This document shows, in pieces, positions 6,801-13,538 of a stretch of 36,393 nt of DNA. Location: positions 1 through 36,393 of the forward strand of contig CAKTKM010000002.1 of NCBI GenBank assembly GCA_934569425.1, read 5' to 3'. The notes under the pieces are model-generated. The model made no database searches. It saw nothing but the letters and a program-made list of their open reading frames with translations, and was not told where the DNA came from. Position 1 is the stretch's first letter. Each line of letters opens with the position of its first letter. The position numbers and the translations under genes are program-made. This DNA is from an uncultured Oscillospiraceae bacterium (GTDB taxonomy: Bacteria > Bacillota > Clostridia > Oscillospirales > Oscillospiraceae).

Positions 6801-9210
6801 TCAGCGCTTTCGGCGCGATGGTACCGTGAACCGTGCAGTCCTCGAAATCGTTCATGTTCCGCAGAACCGCCACCACCGTCACGGATGTTGCCGTACTGTC
6901 TGTCAGGGCAAATTTTGCCTGCAGGCCGTTTGTTTCCGTAAATTTTCCAACGCTGCTATTTTGCAGCGACCACGTGACCTCCGGCCCCTCCGCCTTTTTT
7001 GTTGTCTCCCGCCAGAGCTGCGAAAGCTTTCCGCTGCCCGCTGTCGGGGAGCTGTAGGTGCTCAACGTCGCCGTCACGCTCTGGTTCACATAGGGATTTG
7101 TCGTGCTCAGAGAGAGGGGCGCCGTCAGCGTCGCTTTCTTGATGGTGAACGTCTTCTCCACCGAGCCGATCACCGCCCCGTTCGTCTGTGTGGTGGTGCG
7201 GCTGCTGCTCTGATTGCCGCGCACCGTCACGGTGCCGCTGGGACAGTGGATATTTTCCCCATAGCCGGAGATGGTGTAATTCTTATTATTGAGGGTAGCG
7301 CTGCTGCCAGTGATGCTCTTCTTATCCCGGTCGGTGCTTTTACTATAGGTGATAGACGTCACCGCAGGCTTTTGCTGCTTGCCGTTATAGATGACCGGAT
7401 CGGGATTCAGGGTGATCTGGCAGTCCATCAGGTCGTAGATCACATACGGGGTCAACGCCGTTGTCGTTCCCTTGCCGCCGCCATCGCCCCAAGAGTAGGT
7501 CTTGAGGTTGGCCGCGGTGGACAGGATCAGGCTTCCGGCATTGTGCCACGCCTTCAGATCCGCAGCCTTGCCGCCGTTGCCGCCCTTGCCGCCGTTGTAA
7601 TTCTTGTCATCCTTTTCCCTACCACCGGAGCCGCCAGCGCCGCCATTGCCCTGCAGGCCGCTGCCGCCAGCGCCGCCGGAGCCGGGTTCGGCATCATAGC
7701 GTTTCTTTTTCGTATCGTAGCCGTGGCCAGCTGTACCAGTGGTGGTGCCGGAAGAACCGGAGATGCCGCTGCTGCCGGCAGAGCCGCCGTTGCCGCCGTT
7801 GCCGCCTTTGGAAGAGTTGTCTCTTCCATTTTCCGCATCGGAACACTCGGCACCTCCGCCGCCTCCGCCGCCTCCGTTGGGCCAGCCTCCTCCTCCGCCG
7901 CCGCCGCCGGGACCCTGCACATTGCCCTTTACATCAGAGCCGGGATGCCCGCCGGAGCCGCCGCCACTGCCGCCCGCGCCGCCTGCGCCAATGGCCGGGG
8001 CAGCACAGCCGCCGCCTCCGCCGCCTCCGCCGCCGCAGCCACCGATCATGTGATCCTTATCCTTCGTCTTGGCATAGCCGCCGTCGCCGTCCTTGCCGCT
8101 GCCGCCCGCCGCGGCGCTGCCGCCGGATGCGTTCAGCGTCAGCCGTCCGGAAATATAGATGGTACCTGCGCCGCCGCCTACGCCGCCGGGCTTTCCGTCA
8201 TTGCCAGACGTACCCCTGTGGTCATCCACATTGTAGTAGCTTCTTCCACTCCACGTTCCTTCGACTATGTATTGATCGTGTTGATAGTCTATTCCTCCGG
8301 CGCCGCCTACGCCGCCGGAGCCGCCGTTTCCGCCGATGGCCGCCGCAGCGCCGCCGCCGCCGTTTCCACCGTTTCCGGCCATCCACGCGATCGTTACCTG
8401 CTGAATTTCCTCTTTTTTGATTTCCTTCTTTTCGCCTATGGTACCATCGGCACCTCGCGCCGCGTTGCCGCCGGTAACGGTCAGGGTGTCCTTCGGCTGC
8501 GCCGTCGAGGTGGAAAGTTCTTCATCGTGGGCGCTGTAAATGGTCAGCTGCGCACCCTCCGGTACGTTGATGGCCGCGGTGGCACCGATGGTTCCCGAGG
8601 CATTCGCGCCATGCAGGGTCACGCTGCCGTTAATGATGATGGACGCCTTAGCGCCGCTTTTCAGTTGGATCGCGCTCTCCCCCGTCTTCGCGGAGTATGT
8701 AAGGGGGCCGTTGATCTGCAGCACATCGCCATTGCTCAGCTTCAGCGGAAAAACGTTGGCAGAGGACACCGTCCGATTGGGCTTGGGCTGCCAGCTGCCG
8801 CTGGCGGCAAAAACCTCGATGGCCTCCGGCTCGTTGTATACCGCGACCTCCGCCACATCCTCCTGCGGCACGTCATACGGTATATCCGGGATCTCCGTGA
8901 TCTGCGAACCGTCATAGGAAAAGTCCTCTTCCTCCCAATCGTCATAGGAAGGATCCGCCGCATCGGGCTCCTCATCCACGGGCGCTTCTGCATCGGAATC
9001 ATCCTCCGCAGGGGCTTCCGCATTTGAATCATCCGCAGGATCAGCACTGTCCGGATCAGCCGTAGGATCCGTCACATCCGGCTCCGCCTGCCGGTCAACT
9101 TCCATATCGCCCGTGACCGGCGCGGCCAGCCCGTAGGCCGCCGTATTCGGCACCGCCGAAACCAGCAGCGCAAAGGTCAGCAGCAGGGCGATCACTGTAT
9201 TCCGCTTCAT
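3889..9210 (-). CDS. Giant secreted Gly-rich / GLUG-repeat surface protein
   Basis: The protein has 1773 residues from the ATG at 9210, chosen because AAAGGAG precedes it and MKRNTVIALLLTFALLV is a signal peptide. Approximate order: signal 1-28; Asp/Glu/Ala/Pro-rich acidic linker 37-115; beta region; long Gly-rich low-complexity segment 264-557 (GGxGG runs); MBG/Ig-like segment with YNGKQQKPAV near 605; Ig-like segment (YQWSADG..SYTPTAADIGKKL) near 820-880; two tandem units of about 375 residues starting near 886 and 1263. Each unit opens with H-x-Y-x-NGFC-xx-C, then GGQ-x-FWFA, then GLUG-type GGVVG/GGIVGY repeats with NCYNYGxVQNGGG and DNYYLD. The last 115 or so residues match the small secreted protein at 2719-3285. 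No LPxTG or membrane tail is seen. It is likely an adhesin or structural tip; this is inferred from architecture. Confidence 0.8.
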   Translation of the reverse strand: MKRNTVIALLLTFALLVSAVPNTAAYGLAAPVTGDMEVDRQAEPDVTDPTADPDSADPADDSNAEAPAEDDSDAEAPVDEEPDAADPSYDDWEEEDFSYDGSQITEIPDIPYDVPQEDVAEVAVYNEPEAIEVFAASGSWQPKPNRTVSSANVFPLKLSNGDVLQINGPLTYSAKTGESAIQLKSGAKASIIINGSVTLHGANASGTIGATAAINVPEGAQLTIYSAHDEELSTSTAQPKDTLTVTGGNAARGADGTIGEKKEIKKEEIQQVTIAWMAGNGGNGGGGAAAAIGGNGGSGGVGGAGGIDYQHDQYIVEGTWSGRSYYNVDDHRGTSGNDGKPGGVGGGAGTIYISGRLTLNASGGSAAAGGSGKDGDGGYAKTKDKDHMIGGCGGGGGGGGGCAAPAIGAGGAGGSGGGSGGHPGSDVKGNVQGPGGGGGGGGWPNGGGGGGGGAECSDAENGRDNSSKGGNGGNGGSAGSSGISGSSGTTTGTAGHGYDTKKKRYDAEPGSGGAGGSGLQGNGGAGGSGGREKDDKNYNGGKGGNGGKAADLKAWHNAGSLILSTAANLKTYSWGDGGGKGTTTALTPYVIYDLMDCQITLNPDPVIYNGKQQKPAVTSITYSKSTDRDKKSITGSSATLNNKNYTISGYGENIHCPSGTVTVRGNQSSSRTTTQTNGAVIGSVEKTFTIKKATLTAPLSLSTTNPYVNQSVTATLSTYSSPTAGSGKLSQLWRETTKKAEGPEVTWSLQNSSVGKFTETNGLQAKFALTDSTATSVTVVAVLRNMNDFEDCTVHGTIAPKALKTWSTTLSKDPPHPRVPLSVNLPAAITAATYQWSADGTKITGATAQSYTPTAADIGKKLSVLVTPDAATGYGTLTVTAKNAVEEHKYNTNGFCTVCGEYQPATLSGSVYQISNGGQMFWFAALVNGDGTHAVFAKKDPAASAVLTKDVALESREWTPIGSLSNIYTGTFDGQGKTVSGMFITKTNSYVGLFGRTSGTICNFTVVGSITTFTAGGSRIGGAVGSAYGGKVSGICSKVSISDGGCLGHHFGGVVGGLDNPETAIERCVFEGSLYAAVSTDCIGGIVGYTNGGARIRYCANRGTVTTQKEDAYTGGILGYVNNSYPSIQNCYNYGKVQNGGGSHCGAIVGWMRTHNAARYTDNYYLDGSAPAGFGAGSSTTAKAYAKDQEAFASGEVCYLVNGGSSEENVIWRQNVDNDVTPYDKYPVFDAAIVVRNGSHHDCTLNETRYTYSNTVITEVLHDDHDYVNGFCACCDALQSAGQENGVYQITNGGQFFWFAQQVNAKAVAQNSDAALSADIDLEGGKDGQAAGYEGITKNRNFPGVGTSACPYQGTFTGNGHTVSDLYISRTNTTTAKLSGVGLFGCTSGATISGLTVRGSIQVRTETQGIERIGGVVGSADSGTSLSRLFSYVNITGGGTEELHHVGGVAGDVLGVDNDKTGMLSKIFQCMYFGAMDLKKTQDCAGGVVGYINNVLVQHCANFGTVKTDGSDDYTGGVVGYLNNSDGNIRNCYNYGTVQNGGGKHCGGVIGWLRGHEAARITDNYYLDTSASAGIGSGSDVTGVEVPPRAKAAFVSGEVCYLVNGKTSVDSSVWRQDIDNGNTPYDVYPVFDAALVYRHSDGVYSNDEERISVTIAWGDMTFDYREGRWDPDKHKNSGGWSPLTAESNDLSVKNESNVALTADITFAAQQAFVQYDLTGTFSGIAAGANRIERGATLATELSLRSLTPASLKNQGRTKIGAITVKLTTVEGGT

Positions 9211-9261
9211 ATGCGTTCTCCTTTCAAAACCGTATTTGCGTGAAAAAAGCGTAACAGACAC

Positions 9262-9291
9262 CACTCCGTCCGCATATATGCGGACAGAGTG
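9262..9291. repeat. 30-bp imperfect palindrome in the giant gene's leader
   Basis: GTCCGCATATATGCGGAC (9268-9285) is a perfect 18-bp palindrome, extended by CACTC / GAGTG on either side with one mismatched pair. It lies about 50 bp upstream of the giant gene's ATG and downstream of its proximal promoter, so it would be transcribed as a hairpin or act as an operator. Confidence 0.7.
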
Positions 9292-9359
9292 ATGCCTGCT
9301 CTATTCTGATCATCAAATTTCCGGAGGGAAAACAGGGTGCAATTATGCTTGCTTGCTGA

Positions 9360-9388
9360 ATTATGTTCCTCCCGTTCATATTTGTCAA
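9360..9388 (-). promoter_or_regulatory. Proximal sigma-A promoter of the surface operon
   Basis: On the minus strand, TTGACA (9388-9383), a 17-bp spacer and CATAAT (9365-9360) form a near-consensus promoter. The transcript would start near 9353 and carry a leader of about 140 nt with the 30-bp palindrome. Confidence 0.7.
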
Positions 9389-9474
9389 TCTTCCTTTTGC
9401 GCGAGTTTTGCTGTTTTTTGCGGGCGGCACGCACGGCATACCGCCTTCCATTATTTCCCATTGCAGGTAGCGAA

Positions 9475-9504
9475 ATGATAGCATACCCGCCCCGGGATAC
9501 GCAA
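9475..9504 (-). promoter_or_regulatory. Distal, weak promoter of the surface operon next to LytTR repeats
   Basis: On the minus strand, TTGCGT (9504-9499), an 18-bp spacer and an extended -10 TGC-TATCAT (-10 at 9480-9475) point toward the giant gene. The direct repeats at 9513-9544 end 9 bp upstream of the -35. This is the usual position for an activator that helps a weak promoter. Confidence 0.5.
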
Positions 9505-9512
9505 CCCATTTT

Positions 9513-9544
9513 GCACAAACGGTCAAAATCTGGCACAAACGGTC
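9513..9544 (-). promoter_or_regulatory. Paired LytTR-type direct repeats (candidate response-regulator site)
   Basis: Two identical 12-bp copies (9513-9524 and 9533-9544, GACCGTTTGTGC on the minus strand) lie 20 bp apart start to start, about two helical turns. The core ACCGTTTGT fits the published LytTR half-site pattern [TA][AC][CA]GTTN[AG][TG] at all nine positions in both copies. A LytTR regulator is encoded 100 bp away. Binding is inferred, not shown. Confidence 0.65.
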
Positions 9545-9564
9545 TTCCGCGTCCGGTGTTCTCC

Positions 9565-9593
9565 TTTGCTTTTTTGTAAAAATATGGTATAAT
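9565..9593 (+). promoter_or_regulatory. Promoter of the two-component system
   Basis: TTTGCT (9565-9570), a 17-bp spacer and an extended -10 TGG-TATAAT (-10 at 9588-9593) precede the response regulator start at 9646 by about 50 bp. The LytTR repeats lie about 20 bp upstream of the -35, so autoregulation is possible. Confidence 0.65.
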
Positions 9594-9645
9594 TAGGGAA
9601 AATATCCCATGCTATGCTATCGTGTGACCAATCAGGAGGTTTGCT

Positions 9646-10359
9646 TTGAAGATCGCGCTCGTTGATGATGATATACAGGCCTGCGGCCATTTGCGTGCCT
9701 GTCTGAATGAGCTGCTGGGGTCGTCCTATTCCCTTGCCTTCTTTCCAAGCGGCGAGGCGTTTCTGGACGCTTGGCGACCCGGCCTGTTTGACCTTGTCGT
9801 ACTGGATATATTCATGGCGGGCATCTCCGGCGTGGATGTGGCCCGCACCGTGCGGGCGGCGGACAAGACCGTAAAGCTGGTCTTCAGCTCCTCCAGCAAC
9901 GAGTTTGCCAGCGAGAGCTACGAGGTCAATGCCTGCGATTATCTGCGCAAGCCCTTCAGCCGCGACCGGGTGGCGGCCATGCTGGATCGGCTGGATCTGG
10001 CAGAGATCGAACGATCCCGTTCCCTAACGCTGCCGGACGATACCAGCGTCATCCTACGGGACATTTCCTATGTGGACTTTTTCGCTCACCGGGTGGTACT
10101 GCACAGCAGGCAGGGCGGAACGACGGTGGTGCGGGCCTCCTTTTCCCAGATCGAGTCTCTGCTGTGCGCATATCCTGATTTTTTCTGCCCCACAAAGGGA
10201 ATGATCGTCAATTTTCATGAGGTCGTCTCCCAGCAGGAGAACACCTTTACCCTGCGGGACGGGACCATCGTACCCATCAGCCGCCGCAAGGCCAAGGAGG
10301 CACTTGACGCATATTCCTCCTTTTTATTCCGGCAGCTCAGGAAAGGAGAGAACGCATAA
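9646..10359 (+). CDS. LytTR-family response regulator (AgrA-like)
   Basis: This 237-residue protein has a receiver domain (residues 1-120: acidic pocket DDD at 7-9, phospho-acceptor Asp54 in VVLDIF, Lys in YLRKPF) and a LytTR DNA-binding domain (about 128-232, with VDFFAHRVVLHSR and the final FCPTKGMIVNF / VPISRRK pattern). When phosphorylated by its partner kinase it should bind paired direct repeats and activate nearby promoters. The start is TTG at 9646, set by AGGAGG 7 bases upstream and by the receiver's first strand (KIALVDDD). Its stop overlaps the kinase ATG by one base (TAATG). The likely target is the divergent surface operon, whose control region carries LytTR-type repeats. Confidence 0.88.
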   Translation: MKIALVDDDIQACGHLRACLNELLGSSYSLAFFPSGEAFLDAWRPGLFDLVVLDIFMAGISGVDVARTVRAADKTVKLVFSSSSNEFASESYEVNACDYLRKPFSRDRVAAMLDRLDLAEIERSRSLTLPDDTSVILRDISYVDFFAHRVVLHSRQGGTTVVRASFSQIESLLCAYPDFFCPTKGMIVNFHEVVSQQENTFTLRDGTIVPISRRKAKEALDAYSSFLFRQLRKGENA

Positions 10360-11717
10360 TGCCGCCGCTTTACCGGCTCATTGAGGTCGCGGTTTACTCG
10401 CTGCTGAATTTTTTGCCGTTTCTGGCGCTGGCGCTGTATCCCTTCCGCCACAGCCTGCGGTTTTCCAGAGGGGTCACGGGCGCGCTGATCGCCTGTGTTT
10501 CGGCGGGACAGCTGCTGCTGGGCGCATGGGCGGCCTTTCGCCCCGGCGACAATGCCGGGACCGTCAGCGCCGTCAGCACGCTGCTGTACGCGCTTTTCTA
10601 TTTTCTGGCTGTCAAAAAGCATTTCGGCAAGACGCTTTTCACGCTGCTGATGATCTCCAACATCGCCAACTTTGCCGTGATCTCCGCCAAATGCCTCGAA
10701 GGGCTGCTGTTCCCTCAGCTGGCGCTGCAGAGCTATCGATGGTCCTTTTCCCTGATGCTGCTGCTGATGGAGGGGCTTCTTTCCGTTCCGCAGGTTCTGT
10801 ATCTGAAGCGCTTCTATACCCCGGCGGTGGAAAAGGAGCCCTCTGGCCTTGAATGGCGGTATCTCTGGCTGATCCCCGCCACCTTTTATGTCATGTGGTA
10901 CTTCGCCTTTTACGGCAACAGCTCCTACTCCAGCCTTGAGATCGCCCTGCGGCCGAAAAACACCCTGTTTCTTTTTTTCATCAATGTAGGCGAGATCCTG
11001 ATCTACTATGTGGTGACACAGCTGATCCTGGATCAGGACAAGCTCCTTGCCCTGCGGGAGCAAAATCACCTGCTGGCCATGCAGGCCATGCAATACGAAA
11101 ACCTGCAGGAGAGGATCACCGAGGCTCGCCGCGCCAAGCACGACGTGCGCCATCACATCGCGCTGATGCAGCAATATGTCAACGCGGAGGACTACGCCGC
11201 GCTGAAGGAATACCTGCGTCAATATGGAAGGAGCCTGCCGGATGACGCATTGAGCTGCTTTTGTGAAAATGCCGCCGCTAACGCCGTGCTGCTGTTTTTT
11301 GCCCAGCAGGTCAAATACAGCGGCATCGGTTATACGGTGGAGGCTCACATCCCCCGCGAGATCAGCGTACCGGATACGGACATCTCCGTTCTACTGGGCA
11401 ATCTGCTGGAAAATGCTCTGGACGCCTGCAAAAAGGACACCGCCGCAAACCGGCGGATCATCGTCCATGCCAGCTATGACGGCAGCGCCCTGTGTATCAC
11501 CGTGGACAACACCTATACCGGCGCACTGAATCGTACCGGCGATGGCCAGTTTATCTCCACCAAGCACGCAGGCGAGGGGCTCGGTATCCGGTCTGTCAAA
11601 AGTATTGCCGCCCAGTATCACGGCGTATGCCGGTTTGAAGCGAAGGACGGCATGTTCTACGCCTCGGTATACTGCCCGATACACCGCCGCGCGATCCCGC
11701 CACCGACAGGGGCATAA
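10359..11717 (+). CDS. GHKL sensor histidine kinase (AgrC-like)
   Basis: This 452-residue protein has about six hydrophobic spans in the first 220 residues, a short coiled linker (LLAMQAMQYENLQERITEARR), the phospho-acceptor motif KHDVRHH with His near residue 261, and a GHKL ATPase domain with NLLENALDAC (Asn about 348) and GEGLGIRS (about 405). This is the AgrC/HPK10 layout, in which a multi-pass membrane domain senses an external peptide or other ligand and phosphorylates a LytTR regulator. It overlaps the regulator gene by one base and ends at a strong terminator. No agrB- or agrD-like gene adjoins it, so the ligand is unknown. Confidence 0.88.
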   Translation: MPPLYRLIEVAVYSLLNFLPFLALALYPFRHSLRFSRGVTGALIACVSAGQLLLGAWAAFRPGDNAGTVSAVSTLLYALFYFLAVKKHFGKTLFTLLMISNIANFAVISAKCLEGLLFPQLALQSYRWSFSLMLLLMEGLLSVPQVLYLKRFYTPAVEKEPSGLEWRYLWLIPATFYVMWYFAFYGNSSYSSLEIALRPKNTLFLFFINVGEILIYYVVTQLILDQDKLLALREQNHLLAMQAMQYENLQERITEARRAKHDVRHHIALMQQYVNAEDYAALKEYLRQYGRSLPDDALSCFCENAAANAVLLFFAQQVKYSGIGYTVEAHIPREISVPDTDISVLLGNLLENALDACKKDTAANRRIIVHASYDGSALCITVDNTYTGALNRTGDGQFISTKHAGEGLGIRSVKSIAAQYHGVCRFEAKDGMFYASVYCPIHRRAIPPPTGA

Positions 11718-11725
11718 AAACGCAA

Positions 11726-11756
11726 AAAGGCACGGCTCAGGCCGTGCCTTTTCCTT
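11726..11756. terminator. Bidirectional terminator between sensor kinase and glycerate kinase
   Basis: An 11-bp perfect stem (AAAGGCACGGC / GCCGTGCCTTT, loop TCAG) is followed by TCCTTCTT on the plus strand and TTTGCGTTTTT on the minus strand. It overlaps the last codons and stop of the minus-strand glycerate kinase. Confidence 0.85.
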
Positions 11757-12885
11757 CTTCAATGGCATGACAAAACCGTACCAGATTGGCGGCAGTGAAG
11801 CGCAGATTCTCACGGCAGCGCTCCAGCGCCTCCGGCAGGGACATCGGCGCTGGATTGATGGGAAACACGCCGCTGACGCCCTCGCCGTACACGGCGGCAA
11901 TGTCCGTTTCGCTGCCGCCTACCAGCGCCGCCACGGGAACGCCCAGCTTTTTCGCCCGCCGCGCAACGCCTACCACCACCTTACCCCGCAGGCTCTGGCT
12001 GTCCAGATGCCCCTCGCCGGTAATGATCAGCTCCGCCTGTGCCGCCTGCCGGTCAAAATCCGTCAGATCCAGCACCACGTCTATGCCTGCGCGGAGCGGA
12101 CTTTGGAAAAAGGCGGCGGCACCCGCGCCGAACCCACCGGCGGCACCGCCGCCGGGCAGCGTCAGTACCTCCCGCCCCAGTTCACGGCGGATCACCGCCG
12201 CAAGATGGGCAAGCCCATCATCCAGACGGCGGATCATCTCCGCGTCCGCCCCTTTCTGCGGGCCGAAAACCGCGGCAGCGCCCGCGGCGCCGCAGAGGGG
12301 ATTGTCGATGTCACACATGGTCTCCACCGGAAGTCCTCTCAGCGCGGCATCCATGGCGGAGACGTCAATGCGGGCAATATCCTTCAGCGTGGCGCCTACG
12401 GGGACAAAGGTGCTGCCCTCCCGGTTGAGGAATCTCACGCCCACAGCGGCAGCCGCACCGCAGCCGCCATCGTTGGTAGCGCTGCCTCCCAGCGCCAGCA
12501 CAAGCCGCTTCGCGCCGCTGCGGGCGGCGTGCAGCATCAGCTGCCCCACGCCGTAGGTGGTGGTCAATTCCGCGTTTCGACGCTGACCCACCAACGGAAG
12601 GCCTGCCGCCGCGGCCATCTCCACCACAGCGGTGCCGTCCGGCAAACGGCCGTAACAGGCCGTCAGCGGTTCGCCGTAAGGCCCCATACAGGCCACCGGC
12701 ACCCGCTGTCCCCCCACGGCGGCGAGAAAAGCGTCTACCGTACCCTCGCCGCCGTCCGCAACCGGAATAGCTCGCACAACGGCAACAGGGTCAACGGCGC
12801 GGATGGCCTCCTCCACGATCCGGCACACCTCCACCGAGGACAACGACCCCTTAAAGGAATCGGAAACGATCACATAGTTTCGCAT
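11737..12885 (-). CDS. Glycerate kinase (GarK/GlxK family)
   Basis: This 382-residue protein belongs to the glycerate kinase type 1 family, which phosphorylates D-glycerate, usually to 2-phosphoglycerate, feeding lower glycolysis. The start (VIVSDSFKGSLSSVEV) is the family's signature, followed by PVADGGEGT near residue 43, ALGGSATNDGGCG near 127 and TGEGHLDSQS near 290. Length is normal. GGGAGG precedes the ATG by 5 bases. The start overlaps the end of the DUF3786 gene by 35 bp, and the gene closes a possible nine-gene run from the peptide transporter. The link between glycerate use and that transporter is not obvious. Confidence 0.92.
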   Translation of the reverse strand: MRNYVIVSDSFKGSLSSVEVCRIVEEAIRAVDPVAVVRAIPVADGGEGTVDAFLAAVGGQRVPVACMGPYGEPLTACYGRLPDGTAVVEMAAAAGLPLVGQRRNAELTTTYGVGQLMLHAARSGAKRLVLALGGSATNDGGCGAAAAVGVRFLNREGSTFVPVGATLKDIARIDVSAMDAALRGLPVETMCDIDNPLCGAAGAAAVFGPQKGADAEMIRRLDDGLAHLAAVIRRELGREVLTLPGGGAAGGFGAGAAAFFQSPLRAGIDVVLDLTDFDRQAAQAELIITGEGHLDSQSLRGKVVVGVARRAKKLGVPVAALVGGSETDIAAVYGEGVSGVFPINPAPMSLPEALERCRENLRFTAANLVRFCHAIEEGKGTA

Positions 12886-13501
12886 CGCATCCTCCCGTTC
12901 CGCGGGGTGTCGGCCCGCCGGTCAGCAGCTCCAGCACCAGATCTCCTACTGTGACGGCGTCCTCCACTGTCAGGTAATGGGGCGCGGCCTCATCCACAAA
13001 CAACCGTCCCGATGCGGGAAACTCCTCGTCCGCCAGCCACAGCCGCAGCCACAGCGGATAGCGGGGCGCAAAGGGGATGCGGGCGCAGATGTCTGCGTTG
13101 GACGGCTCCAGCGCCGCCCCTATACCCAGCAGGCGGCGGCGCAGCTCTTCCGCGCCCAGCGGACCCAGCTGCTGCCGGATGACCCACTCCACCCGCCGGT
13201 CAAACTCGCCGCCCCGCACCATACCGTCCGGATACTGGCCGAAGGCCATCATCCGGCCTGTCAGCGCCGTGCCGTCCGCCAGATCCAGATAGTGCAGCAG
13301 CGTCAGCGCATGCCACATGTCCCGCCGGGGCGTCATCTCCAGCGACGGCAGCGCCACGGCAACCGTCTGCCCCAACGAGGGGACAAGGAAGCAGTCATCG
13401 CGCCAGCTCACGGCGGCATGACGGGCGATCTCCTCCGGTGTGTGGCAGGCTATGCGCTGCCGCGCCACGAAAAGCATGCTTTCATATTGCGGATTCTCCA
13501 T
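12851..13501 (-). CDS. DUF3786-type protein
   Basis: This 216-residue soluble protein resembles the DUF3786 family of anaerobes, some members of which lie beside corrinoid or redox genes. The start at 13501 (MENPQYES) follows AAAGGAG; in-frame codons further upstream encode a Cys/Trp-rich stretch unlikely to be protein. Motifs include a DLADGT stretch near residue 87, MAFGQYPDGMVRGGEFDRR near 100 and a final DAVTVGDLVLELL. No catalytic residues are known to me. It has no signal or membrane span. It overlaps glycerate kinase by 35 bp, which suggests co-translation. The family call rests on remembered similarity. Confidence 0.65.
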   Translation of the reverse strand: MENPQYESMLFVARQRIACHTPEEIARHAAVSWRDDCFLVPSLGQTVAVALPSLEMTPRRDMWHALTLLHYLDLADGTALTGRMMAFGQYPDGMVRGGEFDRRVEWVIRQQLGPLGAEELRRRLLGIGAALEPSNADICARIPFAPRYPLWLRLWLADEEFPASGRLFVDEAAPHYLTVEDAVTVGDLVLELLTGGPTPRGTGGCDAKLCDRFRFL

Positions 13502-13538
13502 AGATCGCTCCTTTCCCACCGGGAGGGCGGTTTTCCTG

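Noticed and set aside
6412..9027. Long plus-strand open frame (871 codons) opposite the giant gene
   Set aside because: It is the complement of repetitive GC-rich codons, has no signal peptide, ribosome site or recognisable domain, and the minus-strand frame has clear domains and a good start.
9224..9313. 29-codon minus-strand frame with three Cys in the surface operon leader, a possible signal peptide
   Set aside because: No ribosome site precedes its ATG, and the Cys codons arise from the palindrome at 9262-9291. It is not credible as an autoinducer precursor without further evidence.
11542..12954. Plus-strand open frame of 470 codons opposite glycerate kinase
   Set aside because: Arg/His/Gln-rich shadow of a well-recognised minus-strand gene; it also crosses the terminator at 11726-11756.
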